Shown one piece after another: positions 18,999-27,334 of a DNA stretch of 64,000 bases (its first letter is position 1; each line of letters opens with the position of its first letter). Position numbers and translations under genes: made by a program. The notes under the pieces are model-generated. The model did not search any database, was not told the origin of the DNA, and saw only the letters and a list, made by a program, of their open reading frames with translations. This stretch comes from Acidovorax delafieldii (GTDB lineage: Bacteria > Pseudomonadota > Gammaproteobacteria > Burkholderiales > Burkholderiaceae_C): the NCBI GenBank assembly GCA_002377855.1, contig DFQQ01000040.1, positions 1 to 64,000 of the forward strand, given 5' to 3'.

Positions 18999-20114
18999 TC
19001 ACGACCCGTGTTGCGGATTGTAGCTCAGGCCCCAATCGGACAGTGCAGCACCCATATCGGCAGGCACCGGGGCCTCCAGCACCAGTGGCACGCCCGTTAC
19101 CGGGTGCGCGAACGCCAGGCGGTAGGCATGCAACGCCTGGCGTGCCATGCGGCCAGTGAGCACGCCGCCGTAGAGCACGTCCGCTACCAGGGGGTGGCCT
19201 ATTGACGCCATGTGCACGCGGATCTGGTGGGTTCGGCCAGTGTGCAACGTGCACTCCACCCAGCATCCCTGGTCTGCAGACGCCAGCAAACGAATGTCTG
19301 TTCGCGCAGGTTTGCCTGAATGGGCTGCCAAGTCCACCACGGCCATGCGAAGACGGTTGCGCGGGTCGCGACCTATGGGCGCCGAGACTGCGCGAAAATC
19401 TGGGCCACTCCATAGCTTGTGCGCCAGTGCCAAGTATTTGCGGCTGACTTCCCGGGCGGCGATCATGCCCACCAGCGCATCCATCGTGGAGCGGTCCCGC
19501 GCCACCACCATCAAGCCACTGGTGTCCTTGTCCAGCCGATGGACGATGCCTGCGCGCGGGACCAGCGCCGCACGCGCATCACGCCCCAGCAGCGCGTTCA
19601 GCAGCGTCCCACTCCAGTTGCCGGGGGCCGGATGCACCACCAGGCCTGCCGGCTTGTTGATGACCAGCAAATGGTCATCTTCGTAAACCACATCTATGGG
19701 AATTTGCTCGGGTCGGAAGGCCTGGCTCTGCAGCGTGGGGCGCATTTCCAACGCCACCATGTCGCCAGCTTTGACCCGCGCCGCGGGTTTGGGCACAGGC
19801 TTGCCATTGATGGTGACCAGCCCCTGCCCCAGCAACTGCTGCAGATAGCTTCGCGAAAACTCCGGCACCAACTCGGCAAGTGCTCGGTCCACGCGCTCGC
19901 CGTGCATAGCCGTGTCTATCGCCACGGACCGAACCTCGCTATCTGCGCTCACACCCTCCGCAAACTCGGCCTCAGGACCTTCGTCCAGTACGGCAACTGC
20001 AACTGATGGGGTTGCGGGCTCGAAACTGCCCACATGGCTCGCAGACTCCTGCGCGGCAGACCCTAGAACGTTCAAAGGGGCTTGCGCCCCTTTGACTACT
20101 TTTGGCGTGGCCAC
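18999..20114 (-). CDS. rluD: 23S rRNA pseudouridine synthase, RluD type
   Basis: RluD modifies helix 69 of 23S rRNA (positions 1911, 1915 and 1917). The protein (371 residues from GTG) has an acidic N-terminal extension of about 65 residues, then the S4 domain (VDRALAELVPEFSRSYLQQL) and the catalytic domain with the aspartate motif HRLDKDTSGL. The GTG start is 2 nt after the nlpD stop. No strong ribosome-binding site is visible, so coupling to nlpD is likely. The next internal ATG (MHGERVDRA) would remove the extension. Confidence 0.93.
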   Translation of the reverse strand: MATPKVVKGAQAPLNVLGSAAQESASHVGSFEPATPSVAVAVLDEGPEAEFAEGVSADSEVRSVAIDTAMHGERVDRALAELVPEFSRSYLQQLLGQGLVTINGKPVPKPAARVKAGDMVALEMRPTLQSQAFRPEQIPIDVVYEDDHLLVINKPAGLVVHPAPGNWSGTLLNALLGRDARAALVPRAGIVHRLDKDTSGLMVVARDRSTMDALVGMIAAREVSRKYLALAHKLWSGPDFRAVSAPIGRDPRNRLRMAVVDLAAHSGKPARTDIRLLASADQGCWVECTLHTGRTHQIRVHMASIGHPLVADVLYGGVLTGRMARQALHAYRLAFAHPVTGVPLVLEAPVPADMGAALSDWGLSYNPQHGS

Positions 20115-20116
20115 GC

Positions 20117-21064
20117 TCAGCGCGCAGCCAGGTAACGTGCCGGATCTACCGGCTTGCCCTGACGACGTATCTCGAAATGCAGCTTGACGCGGTCAGCATC
20201 GGTGTTGCCCATCTCGGCAATTTTTTGACCACGTCGCACGGCTTGATCCTCCTTGACGAGCAAGGCTTGGTTGTGTGCGTACGCTGTCAAGAACGTATTG
20301 TTGTGCTTGAGGATGATGAGATTGCCATAACCACGCAGTCCCGCCCCAGCGTACACCACCCGCCCATCAGCAGCAGCCAAGACGGGGTCACCCGCCTTGC
20401 CAGCAATGTCGTAGCCCTTGTTACGCGCTTCATCAAACCCGGCAAGCAGAGCACCGGAAGCAGGCCAGATGAATGTCACCTCCTCGTCGCCAGCAGCTGC
20501 TGGCGCTGCAGCTGGCGAGGCGGCGGAGGCAGGCGCCGCAGCCGGCGCGGAAGTGGCCGAGGCCACTGGAGTCGGCGCCGACGCAGAGGGCTTGGGCGCA
20601 CTCGACGCACTTGCAGCAGAAGCCGGCGCGACCGACGATGACGCCACAGGTCGGGTCACCACTCCTGTGTCAGAGGCCACGGCGGCGGCTGCCGGGCTGG
20701 GAGGCGCCGGCACCGAAGCCGTTACCCGAAGCACCTGCCCCACCTCGATGAGGTTCGGGTTCTCCAGGTTGTTCCAGCGGGCTATGTCTTTCCAGCCTTG
20801 GCCGGTTTCCAGGCCAATGCGGATCAGGGTGTCCCCGGGCTTGACGGTGTAATAGCCGGGTTTGCCAGAATTCTCGGCGCCGGGCAGCGGCTTGATGGGC
20901 GTCGCGACCACGGTGGCCGGCTGAGCGCTGGCGCTGGACGCGTTGTTAGAAGATGTTCCGCGATCTTCCACAGGAGCCTTGCTCAGCCGGGTACCGCAGC
21001 CTGCCAGCAGAACCCCCGCCAGCGCCACGGAAAACCCAACCACAAGACCACGCGATACGAACAT
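20117..21064 (-). CDS. nlpD: NlpD/EnvC-family LysM-M23 lipoprotein
   Basis: NlpD-type proteins activate the amidases that split septal peptidoglycan. The 315-residue precursor has a lipoprotein signal ending LLAGC, a LysM domain (YYTVKPGDTLIRIG), an Ala/Ser/Pro linker and a C-terminal LytM (peptidase M23) domain. The zinc residues are replaced: NKGYDIAG in place of the usual H-x-G-x-D motif, and VKLHFEIR in place of HxH. It is therefore probably an activator rather than an enzyme, as in E. coli NlpD. rpoS, the usual downstream neighbour in gammaproteobacteria, is absent. Confidence 0.93.
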   Translation of the reverse strand: MFVSRGLVVGFSVALAGVLLAGCGTRLSKAPVEDRGTSSNNASSASAQPATVVATPIKPLPGAENSGKPGYYTVKPGDTLIRIGLETGQGWKDIARWNNLENPNLIEVGQVLRVTASVPAPPSPAAAAVASDTGVVTRPVASSSVAPASAASASSAPKPSASAPTPVASATSAPAAAPASAASPAAAPAAAGDEEVTFIWPASGALLAGFDEARNKGYDIAGKAGDPVLAAADGRVVYAGAGLRGYGNLIILKHNNTFLTAYAHNQALLVKEDQAVRRGQKIAEMGNTDADRVKLHFEIRRQGKPVDPARYLAAR

Positions 21065-21076
21065 AAGCAATTCCCT

Positions 21077-21859
21077 TTAGGCAATCCCCGATTTTAGGGG
21101 GACAAAATGAACGGGTTCGAGCACGTTTTGTTTCAAACCGTGCGCGCTTTTGTCGATTACAAGCAACATTTGCTGGCTACCGGCCACCGCCATGGGTGCC
21201 ACAAGGCGCCCGCCGACCGCCAGCTGGTCGCACCAGGCCTGGGGTACTGTGTCGCCGCCCGCAGCGGCAATGATGGCGGAGTAGGGAGCTCCCTTGGGGT
21301 AGCCGAGCATCCCATCGCCGAACATCAGGTGCACGTTGGGCAGTCGAAAAGGTCGCAGATTGTCGCGGGCCTTTTCATGAAGATTGCGAAGGCGCTCCAG
21401 CGTGTAGACCTCACGCGCCAGAACACTCAGCACAGCCGCCTGGTAACCGCAGCCCGTGCCGATTTCCAGCACGCGCCCCAGCCCCCCGGTACGCGCGCCT
21501 TCCGCACCCAGCAAGAGCTCGCACATACGGGCCACGATGCTGGGTTTGGAAATGGTCTGTCCCATCCCGATCGGCAGACTGGTGTCTTCATAGGCTTGGT
21601 TGCCCAGGGCACTGTCGACAAAGCGATGGCGTTCCACCAGCCCCATGGCGTGTAGCACTTGGGGGGACGAAATCCCTGCTGCAGCGAGTTTTTGCACCAT
21701 GCGAGCACGCACAGCCGCCGAATCCAGCCCCGTTCCGGTGGCTGCGGCCATGGCTGGCCTGCCACCGCTCGGGCCCGTCGCTGCCGCTCTTGGGGGTGCC
21801 CCCCCCGCCGAGCTGGCAGAGCCGGGCAGCTTGGCCGGGAAGCCAGGGCGTCGCTGCAT
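21077..21859 (-). CDS. pcm: Protein-L-isoaspartate O-methyltransferase
   Basis: Pcm methylates L-isoaspartyl residues to start repair of damaged proteins. The 260-residue product carries the SAM-binding motif VLEIGTGCGYQAAVL and the family YEDTSLPIGMGQTIS segment. The first 45 or so residues are Ala/Gly/Pro rich and absent from the 208-residue E. coli enzyme. The ATG overlaps the surE stop as TGATG. The surE-pcm-nlpD order is the conserved stationary-phase survival cluster. Confidence 0.95.
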   Translation of the reverse strand: MQRRPGFPAKLPGSASSAGGAPPRAAATGPSGGRPAMAAATGTGLDSAAVRARMVQKLAAAGISSPQVLHAMGLVERHRFVDSALGNQAYEDTSLPIGMGQTISKPSIVARMCELLLGAEGARTGGLGRVLEIGTGCGYQAAVLSVLAREVYTLERLRNLHEKARDNLRPFRLPNVHLMFGDGMLGYPKGAPYSAIIAAAGGDTVPQAWCDQLAVGGRLVAPMAVAGSQQMLLVIDKSAHGLKQNVLEPVHFVPLKSGIA

Positions 21860-22659
21860 CAGTGACCGCCTCCTGCCTGTGCAGCGATTTGCATGCGTGC
21901 AGCGGTTTGCACCCAGTAGCCCAGGTTGTCGTGATCGGTCAGGTCCACCTTCAACGGCGTCATGGCCACGTGCCCCTGCGCCGTTGCATGGAAATCCGTG
22001 CCTTCTGCATCATCCTTGGCAGCACCCGCCCCACCAATCCAGTACATCGCCTCGCCGCGCGGGCTTTCCTGGACGATCACCCGCTCTGCCGCATGGCGAC
22101 GCCCCAGGCGACATAGTTTCAAAGGTTTGAGAGCCTCCAGCGGCATGTTGGGAATGTTGACGTTCAGCAGCCAGGGCGCCTGGGCCAAGGGCTCTGCAGG
22201 GCCGACCAGACTGCTGCCCAGGAGCTGTTGCACGATCTCCCGTGCCTTGGCGGCGGCGGCGTCAATCTCTCCCCACCCCTTGTCCACTTGCGAGAATGCA
22301 ATCGCCGGGATGCCAAACAAATACCCTTCCATGGCCGCGCCCACCGTGCCGGAATAGATGGTGTCGTCACCCATGTTGGCGCCATTGTTGATGCCCGACA
22401 CAACCAAGTCCGGCCGGTAGCCGAGCAGACCGGTCAGGGCAATGTGCACGCAGTCGGCAGGGGTGCCATTCACATAGCGGAACCCATTGGCAGCCTGGTG
22501 GACGTACAGCGGAGAGTGCAACGTGAGCGCATTCGACTTCGCACTGTTGTTGTGTTCGGGCGCCACTACCTCGACGTCTGCAAGGGTCTTGAGCGCCTCG
22601 TACAACGCCACAATGCCGGGCGCCTGGAAGCCGTCGTCGTTGGAGAGGAGAATTTTCAT
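21859..22659 (-). CDS. surE: 5'-nucleotidase SurE
   Basis: SurE is a metal-dependent nucleoside monophosphate phosphatase. The true start is the ATG at 22659 giving MKILLSNDDG, with metal ligands Asp8 and Asp9; the open frame runs about 77 codons further upstream without family similarity. The SGINNGANMGDDTIYSGTV segment, with a further metal ligand, is present. The product has 266 residues, a normal SurE length. It heads the surE-pcm-nlpD-rluD-scpB-rluB run. Confidence 0.96.
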   Translation of the reverse strand: MKILLSNDDGFQAPGIVALYEALKTLADVEVVAPEHNNSAKSNALTLHSPLYVHQAANGFRYVNGTPADCVHIALTGLLGYRPDLVVSGINNGANMGDDTIYSGTVGAAMEGYLFGIPAIAFSQVDKGWGEIDAAAAKAREIVQQLLGSSLVGPAEPLAQAPWLLNVNIPNMPLEALKPLKLCRLGRRHAAERVIVQESPRGEAMYWIGGAGAAKDDAEGTDFHATAQGHVAMTPLKVDLTDHDNLGYWVQTAARMQIAAQAGGGH

Positions 22660-22690
22660 GGGTTGCTGGTGCTGAATGCAGCGGATTGTA

Positions 22691-22704
22691 GGTGGGGCCC
22701 CACC
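22691..22704. repeat. Perfect 14-nt palindrome in surE/oxidoreductase gap
   Basis: GGTGGGGCCCCACC is a perfect inverted repeat in the 225-nt divergent gap between surE and the oxidoreductase gene, about 30 nt upstream of the surE start. It could be an operator, or a hairpin in the surE leader. Its role is unknown. Confidence 0.4.
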
Positions 22705-22884
22705 CACGCGTTCGCCCACAGCGGCGCGGCGATAACACAGGCCACCGTGCAATCGACGCGTGAAGAAAGCGCTGTACGCGCCACACACGCCCAGGCCGGG
22801 CGGGATCAGGTCGCTCGTGGGACATCGGTCCGTAAAAGGCCCGCCTATTATTTGGCCCCACACAAGATCGATGGAGACGCACCC

Positions 22885-23859
22885 ATGCACGCTTGGCTTT
22901 GCAGCAACCCCACTGGCGTTGAAGCGCTGACCTGGACTGAACTACCTACGCCCACACCCAAGGCCGGGGAGGTTCTTATCGAGATCAAGGCCGCCAGCCT
23001 GAACTTTCCGGATCTGCTGATTGTGCAGAACAAGTACCAGATGAAGCCCGCCCTGCCCTTTGTTCCGGGCTCTGAGTACGCGGGCACCGTTGTTGCGGTG
23101 GGCGACGGCGTCAAGCTCCTGCAAGTGGGGCAAAGCGTGGCTTGCCTGTCGGGCACGGGCGGCTTTGGCACGCACACCATTGCACCTGCAGCGCTGTGCA
23201 TGCCCCTGCCGGCCGGTTTTTCGCATGTAGATGCGGCCGCCTTCATCATGATCTACGCCACGTCCCACCATGCATTGGTAGACCGCGCGCAGCTCAAGGC
23301 AGGCGAGACGGTGCTCGTGCTGGGCGCGGCGGGCGGGGTGGGCACAGCCGCCATCCAGATCGCCAAGGCCATGGGTGCCCGCGTGATTGCCGCAGCTTCC
23401 AGCGATGAAAAATGCGCGTTGTGCACATCCATCGGCGCGGACGCGACCATCAACTACAGCCGGGAAAACCTGCGCGAGGCGATCAAGGGACTGACCGATG
23501 GCAAGGGCCCCGACGTGATCTATGACCCCGTGGGTGGCGACTTTGCCGAACCCGCATTTCGCTCCATTGCGTGGCGGGGAAGGTACCTGGTGGTCGGGTT
23601 TGCCTCGGGCCCCATCCCCGCGCTGCCTTTCAACCTCGCCTTGCTCAAGGGCGCCTCCATCGTCGGCGTGTTCTGGGGTGATTTCGCCAAACGCGAACCC
23701 CAGGCCAACGCGGCCATGATGGCTGAGCTGGCGCAGTGGTACGGCCAAGGCAAGATCAAGCCCGTGATTGACCGCACGATGCCCATGGCGCAGCTGCCGC
23801 AGGCCTACGCCCACATGGGCTCCCGCGGCGTGATGGGCAAGCTGGTGATGGTGAACTGA
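22885..23859 (+). CDS. NADPH:quinone oxidoreductase-like zinc-free dehydrogenase
   Basis: This 324-residue medium-chain dehydrogenase/reductase has the GroES-like N-terminal domain and the Rossmann motif LGAAGGVGTAAIQIAKAMG. It shows no zinc-binding cysteine cluster, which points to the quinone oxidoreductase or enoyl/acryloyl reductase branch rather than alcohol dehydrogenases. The ATG at 22885 is preceded by GGAG; the open frame begins much further upstream but only from here is it family-like. It is a single gene, divergent from surE. The substrate cannot be told from sequence. Confidence 0.88.
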   Translation: MHAWLCSNPTGVEALTWTELPTPTPKAGEVLIEIKAASLNFPDLLIVQNKYQMKPALPFVPGSEYAGTVVAVGDGVKLLQVGQSVACLSGTGGFGTHTIAPAALCMPLPAGFSHVDAAAFIMIYATSHHALVDRAQLKAGETVLVLGAAGGVGTAAIQIAKAMGARVIAAASSDEKCALCTSIGADATINYSRENLREAIKGLTDGKGPDVIYDPVGGDFAEPAFRSIAWRGRYLVVGFASGPIPALPFNLALLKGASIVGVFWGDFAKREPQANAAMMAELAQWYGQGKIKPVIDRTMPMAQLPQAYAHMGSRGVMGKLVMVN

Positions 23860-23874
23860 CCCTTCGCAAAATGC

Positions 23875-23902
23875 CAGCCGCCGCAAGGGCCTGCGGCGGC
23901 TG
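23875..23902 (+). terminator. GC-rich hairpin after oxidoreductase gene
   Basis: A perfect 11-bp stem (CAGCCGCCGCA / TGCGGCGGCTG) with a 6-nt loop begins 15 nt after the stop codon at 23859. There is no T tract, so it may be a weak terminator or an mRNA-stabilising hairpin. Confidence 0.45.
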
Positions 23903-23953
23903 CGCTGTGTCACACTCGAGCACCCCCGCTGTCCTTGATACTGGTGTTCGCAC

Positions 23954-25480
23954 ATGGCAGACCGCCCCCCCTACGAAATCGCGCGCGAAACGCTCAAGCA
24001 ACTGGCCACCCGCCGACTGGCACCAACGCCGGACAACTACCTTGCCATCTACGACGAGATCGCGGGCAGCCGCAGCTCTCAACCTTTCCCTGAGACGCAG
24101 CTGAGCAGCATCCAGCGCCTGCTGCCAGCGCAAACGCCTGGCCAAAAGCGCTTGCTCACCCAGTTTGAAAAGGCCATCGCCAACAAAGACTGGTCCGCCC
24201 TGCAAAGCGTGATGGTGGGTTACGCCAACCTGGGGCTCAGCCCCGTGGCGGCCACCCCTGTGGCCGCTGAGGCAACAGCGGTGCATATCCTGCCGCCCGA
24301 GTTTGCCGAAATGCTCGCACGGCTGATTGACAACACCCTGCCGGCCCTGGGCGAGGACGATGCGCGGGTACACGACATGGCCACGCAGCTCATCACCTTC
24401 CTGCGCGAGCCCGCCCCGCCGCTGTCCACCGTGCAGCTCATGCTAGGCAACTTCACCTACCGGCTGTCGTTTGCCACCGAAGACCAGGCCGCCATCCGCT
24501 CCAGCCTGCTGCAGCTGCTGCACATGGTGTTCGAGAACATTGCCGTACTCAGCGTGGATGACCGCTGGCTGCGCGGGCAGGCAGAAGCGCTCATGGCAGC
24601 GTCCACCCCGCCCCTGACGCTGCGGCGCCTGGACGATGTGCAGTTGCGCCTGAAGGACGTGATCTTCAAGCAGACCGAGGCCAAGGCACGCACCGTGGAG
24701 GCACAAGAGCAGATGAAGGACATGCTCGCCACGTTCATTGAACGCCTGGCGCAGATGACCGCATCCAGCACCACCTACCACGACACCATGGAGCGATGCG
24801 CCGACCTGATCGGCAAAGCCACCAACCTGCAAGAGATTGCCCCCGTGCTGGCAGAGGTGATGTCTGCCACCCGGGCGATGGCGCTGGACACCAAACTCAC
24901 CCACACCGAATTGCAGGATCTGCGCGAGCGCACCGATGCCAAACATGCCGAGGTTGCCAGGCTGCAGCAGGAACTGGATCGCGCCAGCAGCCAGGCACGG
25001 CATGATCCGCTGACCGGCACTCTCAACCGCAAGGGCCTGGACGAAGCCATGGAGCGCGAGATTGCCCGCTCTCGCCGCCTGGGCAGCCCCCTGTGCCTGG
25101 CGTTGCTTGACATCGACAACTTCAAGAGCATCAACGACCGCCTGGGCCACACGGTGGGCGACGCGGCACTGGTGCACCTGGCCCAGGTCACCCGGGATGT
25201 GATGCGCCCCCAGGACCTTCTGGCGCGCTACGGCGGCGAAGAATTCGTCTTGCTGCTGCCCGACACCAACGTGGAAAGCGGCGTGGCCGCGATGACACGC
25301 CTGCAGCGGGAGCTGACCACGCGTTTCTTTTTGCAGGGCAGTGAGAAGATCCTCATCACCTTCAGCGCTGGCGTGGCCCAGCTGCATGAAAGCGAAAGCA
25401 GCCTGGATGCGCTCAAGCGCGCTGACAAGAGCATGTACCTGGCCAAACGCTCGGGCAAGAACCGCGTGATGGCCGCCTGA
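23954..25480 (+). CDS. Diguanylate cyclase with uncharacterised N-terminal domain
   Basis: The C-terminal third of this 508-residue protein is a GGDEF domain that makes cyclic di-GMP. The active loop is GGEEF (427-431), and the inhibitory I-site RxxD is intact as RPQD (418-421), exactly five residues before it, so product inhibition is expected. About 330 upstream residues have no membrane helix and begin with an ARETLKQLATRRLAPTPDNY motif. They end in a probable coiled coil (around EVARLQQELDRASSQA) that joins to the cyclase. It is likely a soluble enzyme with a sensory domain I do not recognise. Confidence 0.9.
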   Translation: MADRPPYEIARETLKQLATRRLAPTPDNYLAIYDEIAGSRSSQPFPETQLSSIQRLLPAQTPGQKRLLTQFEKAIANKDWSALQSVMVGYANLGLSPVAATPVAAEATAVHILPPEFAEMLARLIDNTLPALGEDDARVHDMATQLITFLREPAPPLSTVQLMLGNFTYRLSFATEDQAAIRSSLLQLLHMVFENIAVLSVDDRWLRGQAEALMAASTPPLTLRRLDDVQLRLKDVIFKQTEAKARTVEAQEQMKDMLATFIERLAQMTASSTTYHDTMERCADLIGKATNLQEIAPVLAEVMSATRAMALDTKLTHTELQDLRERTDAKHAEVARLQQELDRASSQARHDPLTGTLNRKGLDEAMEREIARSRRLGSPLCLALLDIDNFKSINDRLGHTVGDAALVHLAQVTRDVMRPQDLLARYGGEEFVLLLPDTNVESGVAAMTRLQRELTTRFFLQGSEKILITFSAGVAQLHESESSLDALKRADKSMYLAKRSGKNRVMAA

Positions 25481-25519
25481 AGACACCACAGCCTTTCCGG
25501 CATCAGCTTGAGACAGCGC

Positions 25520-27073
25520 ATGACCCTGCAGCGCCGCCAGTGGATACAGCGCACCGCCGCTGCCGCGGTGGCCAGCGCCCTTCCGCGCTGGGCCTGGCTG
25601 AAGGCAGCCCCTGCCGCAGAGAATCTTTTCGCACTTGGCGTGGCCAGCGGCGACCCCGCGCCGGACGGGGTCGTGCTCTGGACCCGACTGCTGGCGCCCC
25701 CGGGCACGCCCCTGCCCGCCCAGACGGTGCATTGGGAATTGGCGCACGACGAGGGTTTTCAGCGCATCGTGCAAAAGGGCCAAGCGACCGCTGCGCCCGA
25801 GCTGGGGCACAGCGTGCATGTCGAGGTGCGCGGGCTGGAGCCGGGCCGCTGGTACCACTACCGTTTCATGCTGGGGCAGGCCAGCAGCGCCACCGGGCGC
25901 ACGTGCACGGCGCCGCACCTGCAGGCGCTGCCGAGCAGGCTGCGGGTGGCCTTTGCATCGTGCCAGCGGTGGGAGCATGGTCACTATGCCGCATGGCGCC
26001 ACGTGTGCAACGACCAGCCCGACCTGGTGCTGTTTCTGGGCGACTACATCTACGAATACGCCACGCCCAAAAACACCGAAGGCCTGGCCCGCACCCACGC
26101 CCTGCGCTACGCCACCACGCTGGCCGACTACCGCGACCGCTACGCCCTGCACAAGAGTGACCCCGCCCTGCAAGCCGCCCATGCCACCTGCCCCTGGGCC
26201 GTGACGTGGGACGACCACGAGGTGCAAAACGATTACGCGGGGGACCGCAACGGACAAGGCGACGGCGCCGCCTTTCAGGCCCAGCGCACTGCGGCATGGC
26301 AGGCTTTTTATGAAAACATGCCCCTGCGCGCCAGCGCCCTGGCCGACGCGCAGTTTGACAAGCTGCAGCTGTACCGCCGCCTGCCCTGGGGGCGCCTGGC
26401 CCAGTTGCATCTGCTGGACGACCGCCAGCACCGCGCGCTGCAGGCGTGCCGCCGGCCTGGCAGCACCAGCGCCGGGACCGTGCGCCCCGCCGACTGCGCC
26501 GAACTGGCCGACCCTGCCCGCAGCCTGCTGGGCGCAGCGCAAGAACAGTGGCTGGACGCCGGCCTGGCCGCAGACGCGCGCGCTGACCACACCCGCTGGA
26601 GCGTGCTGGCCCAGCAAACCCTGTTCTCACCCCGCCGCTATCCCAGCGGTTTGGTGGCCACTGACGGATGGGACGGCTACCCCGCCGCGCGAGCGCGCCT
26701 GCTGCAATCCGTGCAACGCCACAGCCCGCGCAACACCGTGCTGCTGGGTGGAGACATCCACCAGAACTATGTGTGCAACGTGCACGGGGCAGGCACCGGC
26801 GACCCACCCGTGGTGGCCAGCGAGTTCTGCGGCACGTCTATCAGCTCGCGATCGGGCACCACGCAAGACAAGGTGGACGCCGTTGCCCGGCACAACCCCC
26901 ACGTGCTGCTGGCCCGCTGCGATGAGCGCGGCTACGGGTTGGCAGACATCACTCCGCAGCAGTGGGTGACCACCCTGCGCGTGGTGGATGACCCGCTGGA
27001 CCCGCAGAGCAACGCCAGCACCCTGGCCCGTTTTGTGGTGGAAGACCGCAAGCCCGGGCCCCAGCGCGCCTGA
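25520..27073 (+). CDS. phoD: PhoD-family alkaline phosphatase, probably Tat-exported
   Basis: PhoD enzymes are periplasmic phosphodiesterase/phosphomonoesterases using calcium and iron. The 517-residue precursor starts with a twin-arginine-like signal (QRRQWIQ, hydrophobic Ala stretch). It has the N-terminal PhoD_N beta domain (LFALGVASGDPAPDGVVLWTRL is cut here at its core GVASGDP) and metal-site segments FLGDYIYEY, TWDDHEVQNDYAGD and GGDIHQN. I start at the ATG at 25520; the open frame includes a TTG four codons earlier. No phosphate-starvation (Pho) box was searched for in a reliable way. Confidence 0.9.
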   Translation: MTLQRRQWIQRTAAAAVASALPRWAWLKAAPAAENLFALGVASGDPAPDGVVLWTRLLAPPGTPLPAQTVHWELAHDEGFQRIVQKGQATAAPELGHSVHVEVRGLEPGRWYHYRFMLGQASSATGRTCTAPHLQALPSRLRVAFASCQRWEHGHYAAWRHVCNDQPDLVLFLGDYIYEYATPKNTEGLARTHALRYATTLADYRDRYALHKSDPALQAAHATCPWAVTWDDHEVQNDYAGDRNGQGDGAAFQAQRTAAWQAFYENMPLRASALADAQFDKLQLYRRLPWGRLAQLHLLDDRQHRALQACRRPGSTSAGTVRPADCAELADPARSLLGAAQEQWLDAGLAADARADHTRWSVLAQQTLFSPRRYPSGLVATDGWDGYPAARARLLQSVQRHSPRNTVLLGGDIHQNYVCNVHGAGTGDPPVVASEFCGTSISSRSGTTQDKVDAVARHNPHVLLARCDERGYGLADITPQQWVTTLRVVDDPLDPQSNASTLARFVVEDRKPGPQRA

Positions 27074-27190
27074 GGACACGCCCAGCCTCCTTGCCGTGAC
27101 GCCCGGCCAGCCGGCGCCCCCGGCGCCGTGCACCTGTCGCACCTGCAGCCCCGCTGCACGGCGCGTGTGACAAGCCCCGCCGTTCGCTCG

Positions 27191-27240
27191 TATTTTGATA
27201 GCGTGTGGCGCTTATAAACAGGGCGCCAAAGGCCATTTTC
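27191..27240 (+). repeat. Dispersed two-hairpin repeat, copy A
   Basis: The copy contains TTTTGATAGC, GCGCTTATAAACAGGGCGCC and AGGCCATTTT, in the shared order of the family described under findings. It lies in the 261-nt gap between phoD and ggt, 95 nt before the ggt start. The 5' outer half is degenerate. Confidence 0.65.
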
Positions 27241-27334
27241 ATTCAAAAATCTCGCCTGTTGCTCGATGTAACGTTGGCGCAATGGCTGCAGCGCCGCGCT
27301 TACCATGACCGCTTCGTCCACGCAGGAGAAGCCC

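Noticed and set aside
24443..26617. A 724-codon minus-strand frame opposite the cyclase and phoD
   Set aside because: It crosses two real genes on the other strand and shows no conserved motif.
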